A stretch of DNA of 20,169 bases from Halobacteriales archaeon SW_9_67_25 (GTDB lineage: Archaea > Halobacteriota > Halobacteria > Halobacteriales > Haloarculaceae): NCBI GenBank assembly GCA_003022745.1, contig PXSU01000076.1:1-20169 (forward strand), in the 5' to 3' direction. Positions within the stretch are counted from its first letter, which is position 1. Each line of letters opens with the position of its first letter. Positions 7,958 through 14,762 of this stretch are shown here, piece by piece. The notes under the pieces were generated by a model, which worked only from the letters and a program-made list of their open reading frames with translations, had not been told where the DNA came from and ran no database searches. A program made the translations under genes and the position numbers.

Positions 7958-8740
7958 ATGCCCTCTCTTGAGGTCGAACTCGACCGGGCCAGGGCGCTCG
8001 ACGTCGGGACACTCGCCGACGCCATCGAGTCCATCGGCTTCGAGTGTACCCGGTGTGGTGGCTGCTGCAAGGCCGTCGAAACAGGCGACGGCGTCGAGGA
8101 CCACACTGCGACGGTCTTCCCCGACGAAGTGGCCCGCCTCCAGACGGCGGGGACCCCAGCAGAGACGGAGGGCGGCGACGACGCGAGCGCGTCCGAGGCG
8201 GCATACGACTGGCGGGACGTGGCCCGGCCGATGCCGTACGGGCTCGATGGCGGGACCGGCGAGACCTTCGAGTGGGCACTCCAGACAGACGACTGTGGGG
8301 ATTGCGTGTTCTACGAGGAGACCGACGGGAGCGGGGCCTGCACGGTCCACCCGGACCGACCGCTTATCTGCCGGACATACCCTTTTTCCGTTGGGTCGCT
8401 CGCGGCCGACGGCGGGGCCAACGAGGCGAGCGGAGCGGCCGCGGATGACCAGCAGCCGGCCGGTCGGACCGAACCGATGGGGAGCGTGGTCGACCGGGAA
8501 GGGGTCGTCCGCGCCCACGAGTGTGAGGGGCTCGGTCGGGATATCTCCCGTACCGACGCCGAGGAGCTGGCACGCACTCTCAAGGATCGGGCCGTCCGGG
8601 AACTAGAGGAAGCCATCGCCGTACGGGACAGCTACGAACCGGTCGATTCAGAGGGGACGGTCGTCCACGACTCGGAGGGACAAAAGCGCCCCGACGGAAT
8701 GTCACTCGACGGGACGGGGACCACGGACACCGATAGGTAG
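7958..8740 (+). CDS. YkgJ-type cysteine cluster protein (putative Zn or Fe-S binding)
   Basis: A 260-residue protein of the UPF0153/YkgJ family. The N-terminal cluster is CTRCGGCC (C30, C33, C36, C37); further cysteines lie at C113 and C116 (CGDC), C128 and C138, in contexts CTVHPDRPLICRTYPF that are typical of the family. These residues probably bind zinc or an iron-sulfur cluster. The role is not established. The C-terminal 50 residues are acidic and look disordered. The start ATG directly abuts the stop of the VOC gene; secE starts 27 bases after the stop. Confidence 0.88.
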   Translation: MPSLEVELDRARALDVGTLADAIESIGFECTRCGGCCKAVETGDGVEDHTATVFPDEVARLQTAGTPAETEGGDDASASEAAYDWRDVARPMPYGLDGGTGETFEWALQTDDCGDCVFYEETDGSGACTVHPDRPLICRTYPFSVGSLAADGGANEASGAAADDQQPAGRTEPMGSVVDREGVVRAHECEGLGRDISRTDAEELARTLKDRAVRELEEAIAVRDSYEPVDSEGTVVHDSEGQKRPDGMSLDGTGTTDTDR

Positions 8741-8767
8741 AAAAGCGCCGAGTGGCAATCCTCCCGC

Positions 8768-8941
8768 ATGAAGACGCCGACAGACCTCAGCTCGTACGTT
8801 CGCGTGCTCAAGTTGGCGAGCACGCCCTCCTGGCAGGAGTTCTCGCAGGTGGCGAAAATCGCCGGGGTCGGCATCGGCCTCGTCGGGTTCATGGGCTTTC
8901 TGATTTACGTGTTCATGTTCGTCCTCCCGGGTGGTCCGTAA
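8768..8941 (+). CDS. secE: Protein translocase subunit SecE (Sec61 gamma)
   Basis: A 57-residue single-pass membrane protein of the SecYEG channel, too short for a 60-residue cutoff. It reads MKTPTDLSSYVRVLKLASTP, with the amphipathic helix followed by PSWQEFSQVAKIAGVG and one hydrophobic segment (about residues 32-53) ending VLPGGP. This is the archaeal Sec61-gamma layout. Its TAA stop overlaps the ATG of spt5 by one base, a pairing seen in most archaea and parallel to bacterial secE-nusG. Confidence 0.95.
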   Translation: MKTPTDLSSYVRVLKLASTPSWQEFSQVAKIAGVGIGLVGFMGFLIYVFMFVLPGGP

Positions 8942-9378
8942 TGGGGATCTACGCGGTCAAAACCACGGCCAGCCAGGAACGCACCGTCGCCGACATGATC
9001 ATGAACCGCGAGGAGGAGTCGGTCCACGCCGCGCTGGCACCGGACTCGCTGACCTCGTACGTGATGGTCGAGGCGGATAGCGATGCCGTCTTCGAGCGTA
9101 TCGAGGACGAAATCCCGCACATGCGCGGGGTTGTCCCCGGCGAGAGCGGCCTCTCGGAGGTCGAGCACTTCCTCTCGCCCAAACCGGACGTTGAGGGTAT
9201 CGCCGAGGGCGATATCGTCGAACTCGTCGCCGGCCCGTTCAAGGGCGAGAAAGCCCAGGTCCAGCGCATCGACGAGGGCAAAGACCAGGTCACCGTCGAA
9301 CTCTACGAGGCGACCGTTCCCATTCCCGTCACGGTCCGGGGCGACCAGATCCGCGTGCTGGATAGCGAGGAACGATAG
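8941..9378 (+). CDS. spt5: Transcription elongation factor Spt5 (NusG-like)
   Basis: A 145-residue protein that binds the RNA polymerase clamp and aids processivity. Residues 1-80 form the NGN domain (MGIYAVKTTASQERTVADMI, then LTSYVMVEADSDAVFERI and MRGVVPGE). Residues 86-140 form the KOW domain, with EGDIVELVAGPFKGEKAQVQRID. The open frame extends upstream of 8941 but that segment overlaps secE; the MGIYAVK start and the one-base overlap with secE decide the start. Length and order are as expected in archaea. Confidence 0.96.
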   Translation: MGIYAVKTTASQERTVADMIMNREEESVHAALAPDSLTSYVMVEADSDAVFERIEDEIPHMRGVVPGESGLSEVEHFLSPKPDVEGIAEGDIVELVAGPFKGEKAQVQRIDEGKDQVTVELYEATVPIPVTVRGDQIRVLDSEER

Positions 9379-9491
9379 TGACTCTTGCTTGACCTGGCGA
9401 AACAACCACTGGTCGACTGATACTGTCAGAGGGTATCGCGCAAAATATGGAGCATGAGTTCAGCACTACGCCTCGTTTTGTTTCACGCATC
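9379..9491. terminator. Convergent intergenic region with T-rich possible terminator for spt5
   Basis: These 113 bases lie between the convergent ends of spt5 and the histidine kinase gene. A plus-strand T-rich stretch at 9474-9483 (CGTTTTGTTT) could end transcription of the secE-spt5 operon, as archaeal terminators often need only T-tracts. No strong hairpin is visible. Confidence 0.35.
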
Positions 9492-10937
9492 TCACTCGGC
9501 TATCGGCAGTTCGACGACAAAGACAGCACCGTCCGGGTCATTGTCTTCGATCCACACATCGCCACCGTATCGTGTCACGAGCGTCTCGACGAGGTAGGTT
9601 CCGATTCCCGTCCCCGTGCTCTCACTGCCCATTTCACCCTCGGCGAAAATATCGTCTTTCTGGCTGTCGGGGATACCGGGGCCATTATCGGCGATGCGTA
9701 CTCTGACGCAATCTTTTTCGGCTGTTGCCGAGACAGTGACTTCCGGAACGTCGGCAGTGTTGTGCTGGATGGCGTTTTTCAGGATATTGCGGAACACCGA
9801 ATCCAGCATCTCGTCGGCCATCACCGATACGTCCGGGATGGGCCGATTCCGATCAATCGTCGCGGTATCGAAGGCTGACTGAACCTCGTCGATCTGGCTG
9901 TCGAGTGAGTCAACGAGAGCGATTGGTTTCCGACCGGGGTCGTCGTTCAGCATGACCTCTGTCAACTCCCGTGCCATCGTCGTGAGTTCGATGGCGTCCT
10001 TGGTTCGCTCCTCAGCTGTCTGGAGACGTGCCTTGCCTTCCTCGGTAACGTGCTCTTGGAGCAATCCGAACTGGCCTCTCACTACTTGCAAATCGTTTCG
10101 GATGTCGTGGCGAACCATCTGACCGAGCAACCGAAGATTGTCACGCTGCTCCTGGAGTTGGTGTTCGTACTCGACCTCGTCGGTCTTGTCCTGCTGGAAG
10201 CCGACGTAATTCGGGATGGTCCCGTCCCGTTCCAGCGGTGCGAGGGTGATTTCGTTCCAAAACAGGTCCCCATCTTTCCGGTAGTTTCGTAGGGTCACCT
10301 GCACGGAGTCGCCGGCGTCGATCGCTTCTCGCATCCGTGCGACTTTCTGTTCGGATGTGTCCTCGCCCTGGAGGAATCGACAGTTTCTGCCGACGGTTTC
10401 CTCGGCGTCATAGCCAGTGGTTCGGGAAAATCCCTCGTTGACCATCATCAACGGTTCGTCATCCCTCGTCATGTCGGCAATCGTGATGCCGATCGGGGCT
10501 TCCTCGATGGCCTTGTTCTTTAAATCTAACTCCTCGTTGCGCGCTTCCAGTGTCTCGAGCCTCTCCCGTCGCTCCCCGAGGAGCATAACCGTGCCGAACA
10601 TGAGGAGAGAGAAACTGACGATCATGAAGAAACCGCTCAGGTACGGCTCGACAATCGGTTCGGGCTCGACGAACAGTTCGTCGAGAAAGTCGATATACCG
10701 ACCCAACAGGAAAATCAACCACGCGTTCTCCAACACGCCGATTTCGAGCCGTCGAACCGGAACCGCAATCACCACTGCGAGTAACAGATACAGCCCCTCC
10801 AGAACAGTATCCGGCAGGATATCCAGTCCGAACGGGAATGCAAGGACGAAGGCAACCGGCGTCAGCACCAGCAGGAAAATATATAACAACAATGGAGGTT
10901 GTCGAATCTCCCGAAGCCGTGTCAAGGTATCGTCCAT
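9492..10937 (-). CDS. Membrane LOV-PAS sensor histidine kinase (putative blue-light sensor)
   Basis: A 481-residue kinase. Residues 1-120 hold about four hydrophobic segments (near 16-36, 46-62, 72-86 and 101-120). A PAS domain follows from about 142 to 255 with the LOV signature GRNCRFLQGEDT at 183-194, including C186 that would form the flavin adduct, then NYRKDGDLFWNE at 218-229 and VGFQQDKT at 245-252, which supply the usual flavin contacts. The kinase core has the H-box MVRHDIRNDL with H277, N-box FRNILKNAIQHN (382-393), G1 DNGPGIP (417-423) and G2 GTGIGTYL. All catalytic parts appear intact. No response regulator is adjacent. The gene has lower GC than its neighbours and abuts IS debris. 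A near-leaderless promoter is likely. Confidence 0.9.
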   Translation of the reverse strand: MDDTLTRLREIRQPPLLLYIFLLVLTPVAFVLAFPFGLDILPDTVLEGLYLLLAVVIAVPVRRLEIGVLENAWLIFLLGRYIDFLDELFVEPEPIVEPYLSGFFMIVSFSLLMFGTVMLLGERRERLETLEARNEELDLKNKAIEEAPIGITIADMTRDDEPLMMVNEGFSRTTGYDAEETVGRNCRFLQGEDTSEQKVARMREAIDAGDSVQVTLRNYRKDGDLFWNEITLAPLERDGTIPNYVGFQQDKTDEVEYEHQLQEQRDNLRLLGQMVRHDIRNDLQVVRGQFGLLQEHVTEEGKARLQTAEERTKDAIELTTMARELTEVMLNDDPGRKPIALVDSLDSQIDEVQSAFDTATIDRNRPIPDVSVMADEMLDSVFRNILKNAIQHNTADVPEVTVSATAEKDCVRVRIADNGPGIPDSQKDDIFAEGEMGSESTGTGIGTYLVETLVTRYGGDVWIEDNDPDGAVFVVELPIAE

Positions 10938-10958
10938 AGAGAGAGAGACTGCAACCGG

Positions 10959-10967
10959 TTAATAAAA
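10959..10967 (-). promoter_or_regulatory. TATA box of the LOV histidine kinase gene
   Basis: The minus strand reads TTTTATTAA. Its centre is about 26 bases upstream of the ATG at 10937, so the transcript is expected to be leaderless, a common haloarchaeal arrangement. Confidence 0.6.
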
Positions 10968-11161
10968 CCTTTTGGCAGAGCCATGATAGGGTATGCGCCT
11001 CATCTGGATAGCTTTCGATCAACGCATCGAATAGAAGTCATTGTCACCGGTTGTGACATCCGTTCTAGTTTAGTGGCGATCAAAGGCGAACTCACCCGAT
11101 TCAACCTGGCCGCGTAACCGTTCCCTGTGTGGATTTGGATTCTGCGACGCCCACAGCAACA
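10968..11161. other. Intergenic region with no recognised gene
   Basis: About 190 bases between the kinase promoter and the transposase remnant. Base composition is closer to 50% GC. Open frames of up to 88 codons pass through it, but beyond the transposase block I see no family similarity. It may be further decayed IS sequence that I cannot place. Confidence 0.5.
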
Positions 11162-11283
11162 GCCGAACCGCGATTTCAGTTCCTTGAACAGCAATTCGAC
11201 TTCCCAGCGCGCCCGATAGAATCGTAGAAGCCGAGATCGAGCAAGATGAGTGCGCCAGATACCCACTCGAGTCGGGCACAGTC
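11162..11283 (-). mobile_element. Transposase remnant (IS4/ISH-type DDE), internally deleted
   Basis: Two scraps of one transposase family lie back to back in different frames. Bases 11213-11283 encode ARLEWVSGALILLDLGFYD, resembling the strand with the second catalytic Asp; bases 11162-11218 encode YRARWEVELLFKELKSRFG, the catalytic Glu helix of the IS4 group (Y-2R-x(n)-E style). In an intact enzyme I would expect on the order of 100 residues or more between them, so a large internal deletion has occurred. N- and C-terminal parts are missing and no terminal repeats were found. Confidence 0.75.
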
Positions 11284-11832
11284 CAGGGTCACGGTCGTCT
11301 CGCCGCCAGCCTGGGTCGTGGTCTCGACGGTCGCCTCGTCGCCCTCGTCGAGCGCACTGATCTGACTCGCACTCGTGTTGCCGTCGCTGGTCGTGACATT
11401 GTCACCCGCGCCGACGTCGAGCGTGACGACGGCCCTGTCCTCCTGGCTGTTGATCACGGTACTGTCGGCGATCGAACCGTCGTCGTCCTGGATCGTCGTC
11501 GTACTGAAGTTGGCTTCCGGCGACCCTCGTTGCTGGTGTACGAGGTCGACGATCTCGTCGTCGGCGCCGGGTGCCTTCTTCACCGTCATGTTGACCGTGT
11601 GAACGCGCTGATTCTGGACGTTGTCACCGACGGTGTTGACGACCTGGAGTCGGTCGGCGACCTGCGAACTGGACTACTGGCCGGTCTGTTCGGACTGTGA
11701 TTGCAGGAAGCCGGCCGTGTTGATGAGGACGCCCGCGGCGATTGCAGCGACGAGCACCATCGCGATGAGCACGATGAGCGTCCCGATGCCGACCTGGCCC
11801 CTGTCTCCGTTGTGTGGCAGTTTCGATTCCAT
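11213..11832 (-). pseudogene. Archaellin (archaeal flagellin) pseudogene: amber codon and truncated end
   Basis: Archaellins are the filament subunits of the archaellum. The start [19 protein letters not shown] is a class III signal peptide, with predicted cleavage between G12 and Q13, followed by the hydrophobic core [26 protein letters not shown]. Codon 53 is TAG (11674-11676). The same frame then continues with SSSQVADRLQVVNTVGDNVQNQ-like sequence and VNMTVKKAPGADDE, clear archaellin body, up to GGETTVTL near codon 182. There the frame passes into the transposase scrap at about 11283, so the usual C-terminus is absent. A functional filament protein is unlikely. No other arl gene is in the window. 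Confidence 0.85.
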
Positions 11833-11880
11833 TGGTATCTCGCCTGATGTGCCAGACGTATCTTGACACTTCCCAGACCA

Positions 11881-11889
11881 TACTAATAA
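11881..11889 (-). promoter_or_regulatory. Candidate TATA box of the archaellin pseudogene
   Basis: The minus strand reads TTATTAGTA, about 54 bases upstream of the ATG at 11832. It would give a start near 11860 and a leader of roughly 28 bases, so the promoter may survive although the gene is broken. Confidence 0.4.
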
Positions 11890-12024
11890 GCCTGTTCCAC
11901 GGATTATCACTCGTGAAAATCTGGGTTAGAAGACAGGAGACGTTGATACTCACGTTCGAGAACGCACTCCAGGTCGCACGCGTCGGGACTCGATACTGAT
12001 TTCTGTCGCGCGAGGACCAGGGGG

Positions 12025-12341
12025 TCACTCGTAGGTGACGAGGCTGTACATCACGAACAGGAACCCGAACGTGGTGAAGCCACTGTTGACCAGCAGAAGC
12101 GACCTGACCCCCTCGAATCCCATGAGAAACGCGCTGATCATCGTCGCGGCTGCGCCGGCCACGGCCAGAACCCTACGGCGATGTGCAACATCGCGGTGCG
12201 CGACGTCTGGGCGTACGCACGGATCCCCATCCCGACCATCGTCAGTCCGGCCGCGACGGACACGAGCGTCAACACCGCGTACAGGATCTCGACTATCAGT
12301 GGCACCAACCGGCAATTGTACACACCCGAAATTAAATCCAT
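12025..12341 (-). pseudogene. Frameshifted small membrane protein (DUF7521-like)
   Basis: Two overlapping frames make up one small membrane protein of three helices, of a type that sits next to winged-helix regulators in haloarchaea (DUF7521-like by recall). Frame one starts at 12341 with MDLISGVYNCRLVPLIVEIL, then VLTLVSVAAGLTMVGMGIRAY and LHIAVGF. Just after this, near 12165-12172, the reading must shift by one base to continue with LAVAGAAATMISAFLMGF and the last helix FTTFGFLFVMYSLVTYE, ending at 12025. A one-base loss explains it; a sequencing error is the alternative. Upstream lies the winged-helix gene, probably its partner. Confidence 0.72.
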
Positions 12342-12417
12342 CTGTGGAAATATCTCTTCTGATAATCGAGCGGCCGGTAGAACTCACAGCTGATAGCACA
12401 CTCGCCCACAGACGCCG

Positions 12418-12753
12418 TCAGCTCTCGGAGAGCGTCCGCCAGGCCTCGTCCAGTTTGTTGGCCACCTCGGTCCGTTCGTCGATATCGACGGCGAGTGGCT
12501 CGTCGAACTCGACGTGGACCGCGTCGACGTTGCGCCGATAGATCTTGATCCGGCGCCTGTCGTCGGAGAGGATGTTGTCGTGGAGCTCGAGCAGGTCGTG
12601 TTCGGTCAACTCGTCGATGCGCCGGTAGCAGGTGGCGATCGGGATACCCAGCTCGTCGCTCAGTTCCTGTGCCGACTGGGGCTCGTCCGTCGCCTCGAGG
12701 ATCTCTGCGCTGTATTTGTTCCCCAGCGTCTGGAGCAACTCCTCCGAAGCCAT
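12418..12753 (-). CDS. Winged helix-turn-helix transcriptional regulator (ArsR-like)
   Basis: A 111-residue DNA-binding protein. Residues about 1-60 form a winged helix: LLQTLGNKYSAEILEATDEP, then the HTH itself in SAQELSDELGIPIATCYRRI and the wing around LLELHDNILSDDRRRIKIYR. The C-terminal part (VEFDEPLAVDIDERTEVANKL) is acidic and may mediate dimerisation. Such regulators commonly precede the small DUF7521-type membrane protein, as here. The target is unknown. A likely TATA box gives a near-leaderless transcript. Confidence 0.88.
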   Translation of the reverse strand: MASEELLQTLGNKYSAEILEATDEPQSAQELSDELGIPIATCYRRIDELTEHDLLELHDNILSDDRRRIKIYRRNVDAVHVEFDEPLAVDIDERTEVANKLDEAWRTLSES

Positions 12754-12780
12754 CCGTTCTCAGGTGTTGAATTACCGCTT

Positions 12781-12788
12781 TGATAAAA
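12781..12788 (-). promoter_or_regulatory. TATA box of the winged-helix regulator gene
   Basis: The minus strand reads TTTTATCA, centred about 31 bases before the ATG at 12753. A start near 12759 leaves about a six-base leader. Confidence 0.5.
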
Positions 12789-12911
12789 CTATCGAACTTT
12801 GAAATGGTGTCGGACGGGGCCCCGATAGCTGTCGTCTGGAACGGGGAATTTCGGACGTCCTGGCTGCGGAGACGGGCGTTTTACGCAGCAATAACGGGCC
12901 AGTAACTGCTA

Positions 12912-13643
12912 TCAGAGCGGCGATTCGTCCTCGCCCATCATCGAGAACGCGCTGGCGTTCTTGTGGACGGTGAGTCCCCCCTGGGTTATCTCCATGGGGA
13001 AGATGTCGGAGTCGATGTTCTGCTTGCGCATCTTGGCCACCCAGACGTAGCGGTTGACCCCCGAGTCGGTCGGGGTCTGCAGGAGGTAGATGTTGCCGTC
13101 GGTCAGGAAGTTCTCCAACCCGATATCGGTCCCGGGGAAGACAGTCCCCTGTTCGTTCGTCATCAGGGTCGTGAGGTTGTTCTCGCTGAGGATATCCGTG
13201 AACTTCAGCAGGTAGGTCCGCTTCTCGCGCTCACTCTCGAAGAACAGCTGAAACATCGTCAGCGAGTCCAGCACCAGTCGCTCGTACTCCTCGTTGTCGA
13301 GGTCCTCCAGCAGGATATCCAGTGCCGCGCCGAAGTCGTTCTCCCGGAGCAGTACCTGCTTGTCGTAGACGTTTATCTGTCCGTCCTCGACGTACTGTTG
13401 CCAGTTTTCGAAGCCGATAGACTCGGCGGCCTCGCGCAGGTCCGCCGCGTTTTCCTCGAAGGTGAGGTAGATCCCCTTCTCGTCGAACAGCTCCACCCCG
13501 TTGTAGATGTACTGGAGCCCGAGGATACTCTTGCCAGCCCCCGGATTGCCGCTGATGAGCGTCGTGGAGTTTTTGACGATTCCCCCGTTGAGGATGTCGT
13601 CGAGCCCCTCGATGCCCGTTTTCGTCAGTTCGATCGTGCTCAT
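12912..13643 (-). CDS. KaiC-like RecA-superfamily ATPase
   Basis: A 243-residue single-domain KaiC/RadA-like ATPase. It starts MSTIELTKTGIEGLDDILNGG, with Walker A GNPGAGKS at 32-39, an acidic EE pair in TFEEN at 61-65 (the KaiC catalytic glutamates), and Walker B RLVLDS at 122-127. The C-terminal part has DGNIYLLQTPTDSGVNRYVWVAKMRKQ, typical of haloarchaeal KaiC-domain proteins found beside chemotaxis genes; ArlH-type motility ATPases are distant relatives. I chose the ATG at 13643, since the upstream frame is antisense to cheW. It is complete and lies 44 bases downstream of cheW. Its role is unproven; signal output to motility or phototaxis is an inference from location. Confidence 0.85.
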   Translation of the reverse strand: MSTIELTKTGIEGLDDILNGGIVKNSTTLISGNPGAGKSILGLQYIYNGVELFDEKGIYLTFEENAADLREAAESIGFENWQQYVEDGQINVYDKQVLLRENDFGAALDILLEDLDNEEYERLVLDSLTMFQLFFESEREKRTYLLKFTDILSENNLTTLMTNEQGTVFPGTDIGLENFLTDGNIYLLQTPTDSGVNRYVWVAKMRKQNIDSDIFPMEITQGGLTVHKNASAFSMMGEDESPL

Positions 13644-13687
13644 ACGGATAGGAACTTCTCGGCTGGCCGGAAAGAAAAGTGTTGGTG

Positions 13688-14026
13688 TTACTCCGCGTGC
13701 ACGGCCGCGGGGTCGACCCAGATGACGAATTCGCCCTCGCCACGCTTCACGACGCCAGTGATGGCGTCGTCCCCGTCTGCGGGGGACTCGTCGACGTCCG
13801 CCTCGTCGACCGTGACGACCTGGTGTACCTCGTCGACCAGCCACCCGGCGGCCGCCTGGTCCTCGACGATCTCGGGATCGTAGACGATGATCCGCCGGCC
13901 CTCGCCCTCGGCGGCGATGTCGAAGACGACTGTCGGACCGACTATCTCTGTCACGTAGTCGATACTCACGCAGTAGGTCTCCTCGCCCAGTGTGAACTCG
14001 AGTACTTGTCCGTTCGTTGTTGGCAT
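13688..14026 (-). CDS. cheW: CheW-like chemotaxis coupling protein with internal deletion
   Basis: CheW links transducers to the CheA kinase. The 112 residues here start MPTTNGQVLEFTLGEETYCV and SIDYVTEIV, as haloarchaeal CheW, and end with GWLVDEVHQVVTVDEADVDESPA and FVIWVDPAAVHAE. The stretch expected between TEIV (about residue 29) and PTVVFDIAAEGEG is missing: about 35 residues, including the conserved HVxGVMDLRG strand that contacts CheA and receptors. The frame is kept. Full CheW proteins are usually about 135-155 residues. Binding is probably lost or altered. It is divergent from the CheB/CheA fusion. Confidence 0.8.
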   Translation of the reverse strand: MPTTNGQVLEFTLGEETYCVSIDYVTEIVGPTVVFDIAAEGEGRRIIVYDPEIVEDQAAAGWLVDEVHQVVTVDEADVDESPADGDDAITGVVKRGEGEFVIWVDPAAVHAE

Positions 14027-14120
14027 CGGTTGCGCTCCCCGGCTTCCGGTGGTCGAAAGACTCCCTCGCAACGACGTAAACCTGGCTCCCGTGCTATCAG
14101 ATTTGATTACCGGGTCGGTG

Positions 14121-14130
14121 TCTTTATCGG
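14121..14130 (+). promoter_or_regulatory. Candidate TATA box for the cheB/cheA fusion gene
   Basis: TCTTTATCGG on the plus strand lies in a locally AT-richer region. A start near 14152 would put a tiny 24-codon frame (14158-14232, MESMSDPLHR start) at the transcript start, whose TGA overlaps the ATG of the fusion gene. Confidence 0.4.
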
Positions 14131-14231
14131 GGCGCTGGCCACACCATCATACTGACAATGGAGTCGATGTCGGACCCGCTCCATCGGCGACGACGCCGGT
14201 CGAGACACCGCCGAGGACAGGTGAGAGACTG

Positions 14232-14762
14232 ATGTCGCGTGCGCGTCCCCGTGCAGTGGTTGCAGACGATTCCCACTTCATGCGGAGTGTCATCTCGGAC
14301 ATCCTCGAAGAGGGCGGTATCGACGTGGTCGGGGAGGCGCGCAACGGCCGCGAGGCCCTCGAGCGGGTCGGCGAGTGCGACCCCGACGTCGTGACGATGG
14401 CGGGCGAGACGCTGATCAAAGACGACAAGATCACCGCGAACCTCCAGAACACGGTGATGGACATGCGTCTCATCCCGCTGAAGAAGGTCGTCGGGAAGTT
14501 CCCCCGGATGGTGCGGGACCTGGCGCGGGAACTCGACAAGGAAGTCGAGTTCGGTGTCGAGGGCGAGATCGAGGAGGGGATGCTCGTGCGCATCCGCGAG
14601 TCCGAGCGACAGGTCGCCCTGAAGTGTGACGCCGTCAACGCACAGGAGGAGGTCGTGGTCAAGCCACTCGAAGGGCTACTGAGTGGCACACCCGGTCTCT
14701 CCGGGACCGCGGTGCTGGGCGACGGCAACATCGTGCACATCCTGGACGTCGTCACCCTATGA
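14232..14762 (+). CDS. In-frame CheB-CheA fusion remnant
   Basis: A 176-residue composite. Residues 1-56 are the first half of a CheB receiver domain (RAVVADDSHFMRSVISDILE with acidic D12/D13, then VGEARNGREALERVGECDPDVVTM). The next residue should be the phosphorylated Asp (TMD in CheB); here it is Ala and the protein passes to CheA. Residues about 60-112 are the CheA dimerisation segment (ITANLQNTVMDMRLIPLKKVVGKFPRMVRDLAR). The HPt and ATPase domains are absent. From about 113 to 176 comes the CheA C-terminus (MLVRIRESERQVALKCDAV, SGTPGLSGTAVLGDGNIVHILDVVTL). Neither esterase nor kinase activity is possible. It overlaps the next gene by four bases (ATGA). Confidence 0.82.
   Translation: MSRARPRAVVADDSHFMRSVISDILEEGGIDVVGEARNGREALERVGECDPDVVTMAGETLIKDDKITANLQNTVMDMRLIPLKKVVGKFPRMVRDLARELDKEVEFGVEGEIEEGMLVRIRESERQVALKCDAVNAQEEVVVKPLEGLLSGTPGLSGTAVLGDGNIVHILDVVTL

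Noticed and set aside
7409..8518. A 369-codon minus-strand frame opposite the VOC and cysteine-cluster genes
   Set aside because: The plus-strand proteins are recognisable families; the minus frame is an antisense shadow.
9418..9430. TGATACTGTCAG resembling the end of palindrome B
   Set aside because: Only about 8-9 bases match and no inverted partner is nearby, so it is likely chance.
11674..11676. Amber codon in archaellin as a pyrrolysine codon
   Set aside because: No pylT, pylS or methylamine methyltransferase gene is in view, and archaellins have no known need for it. A nonsense mutation in a decaying gene is simpler.
12815..12824. CGGGGCCCCG palindrome as a terminator or operator
   Set aside because: It is a short GC palindrome expected by chance in GC-rich DNA, and no T-run follows.
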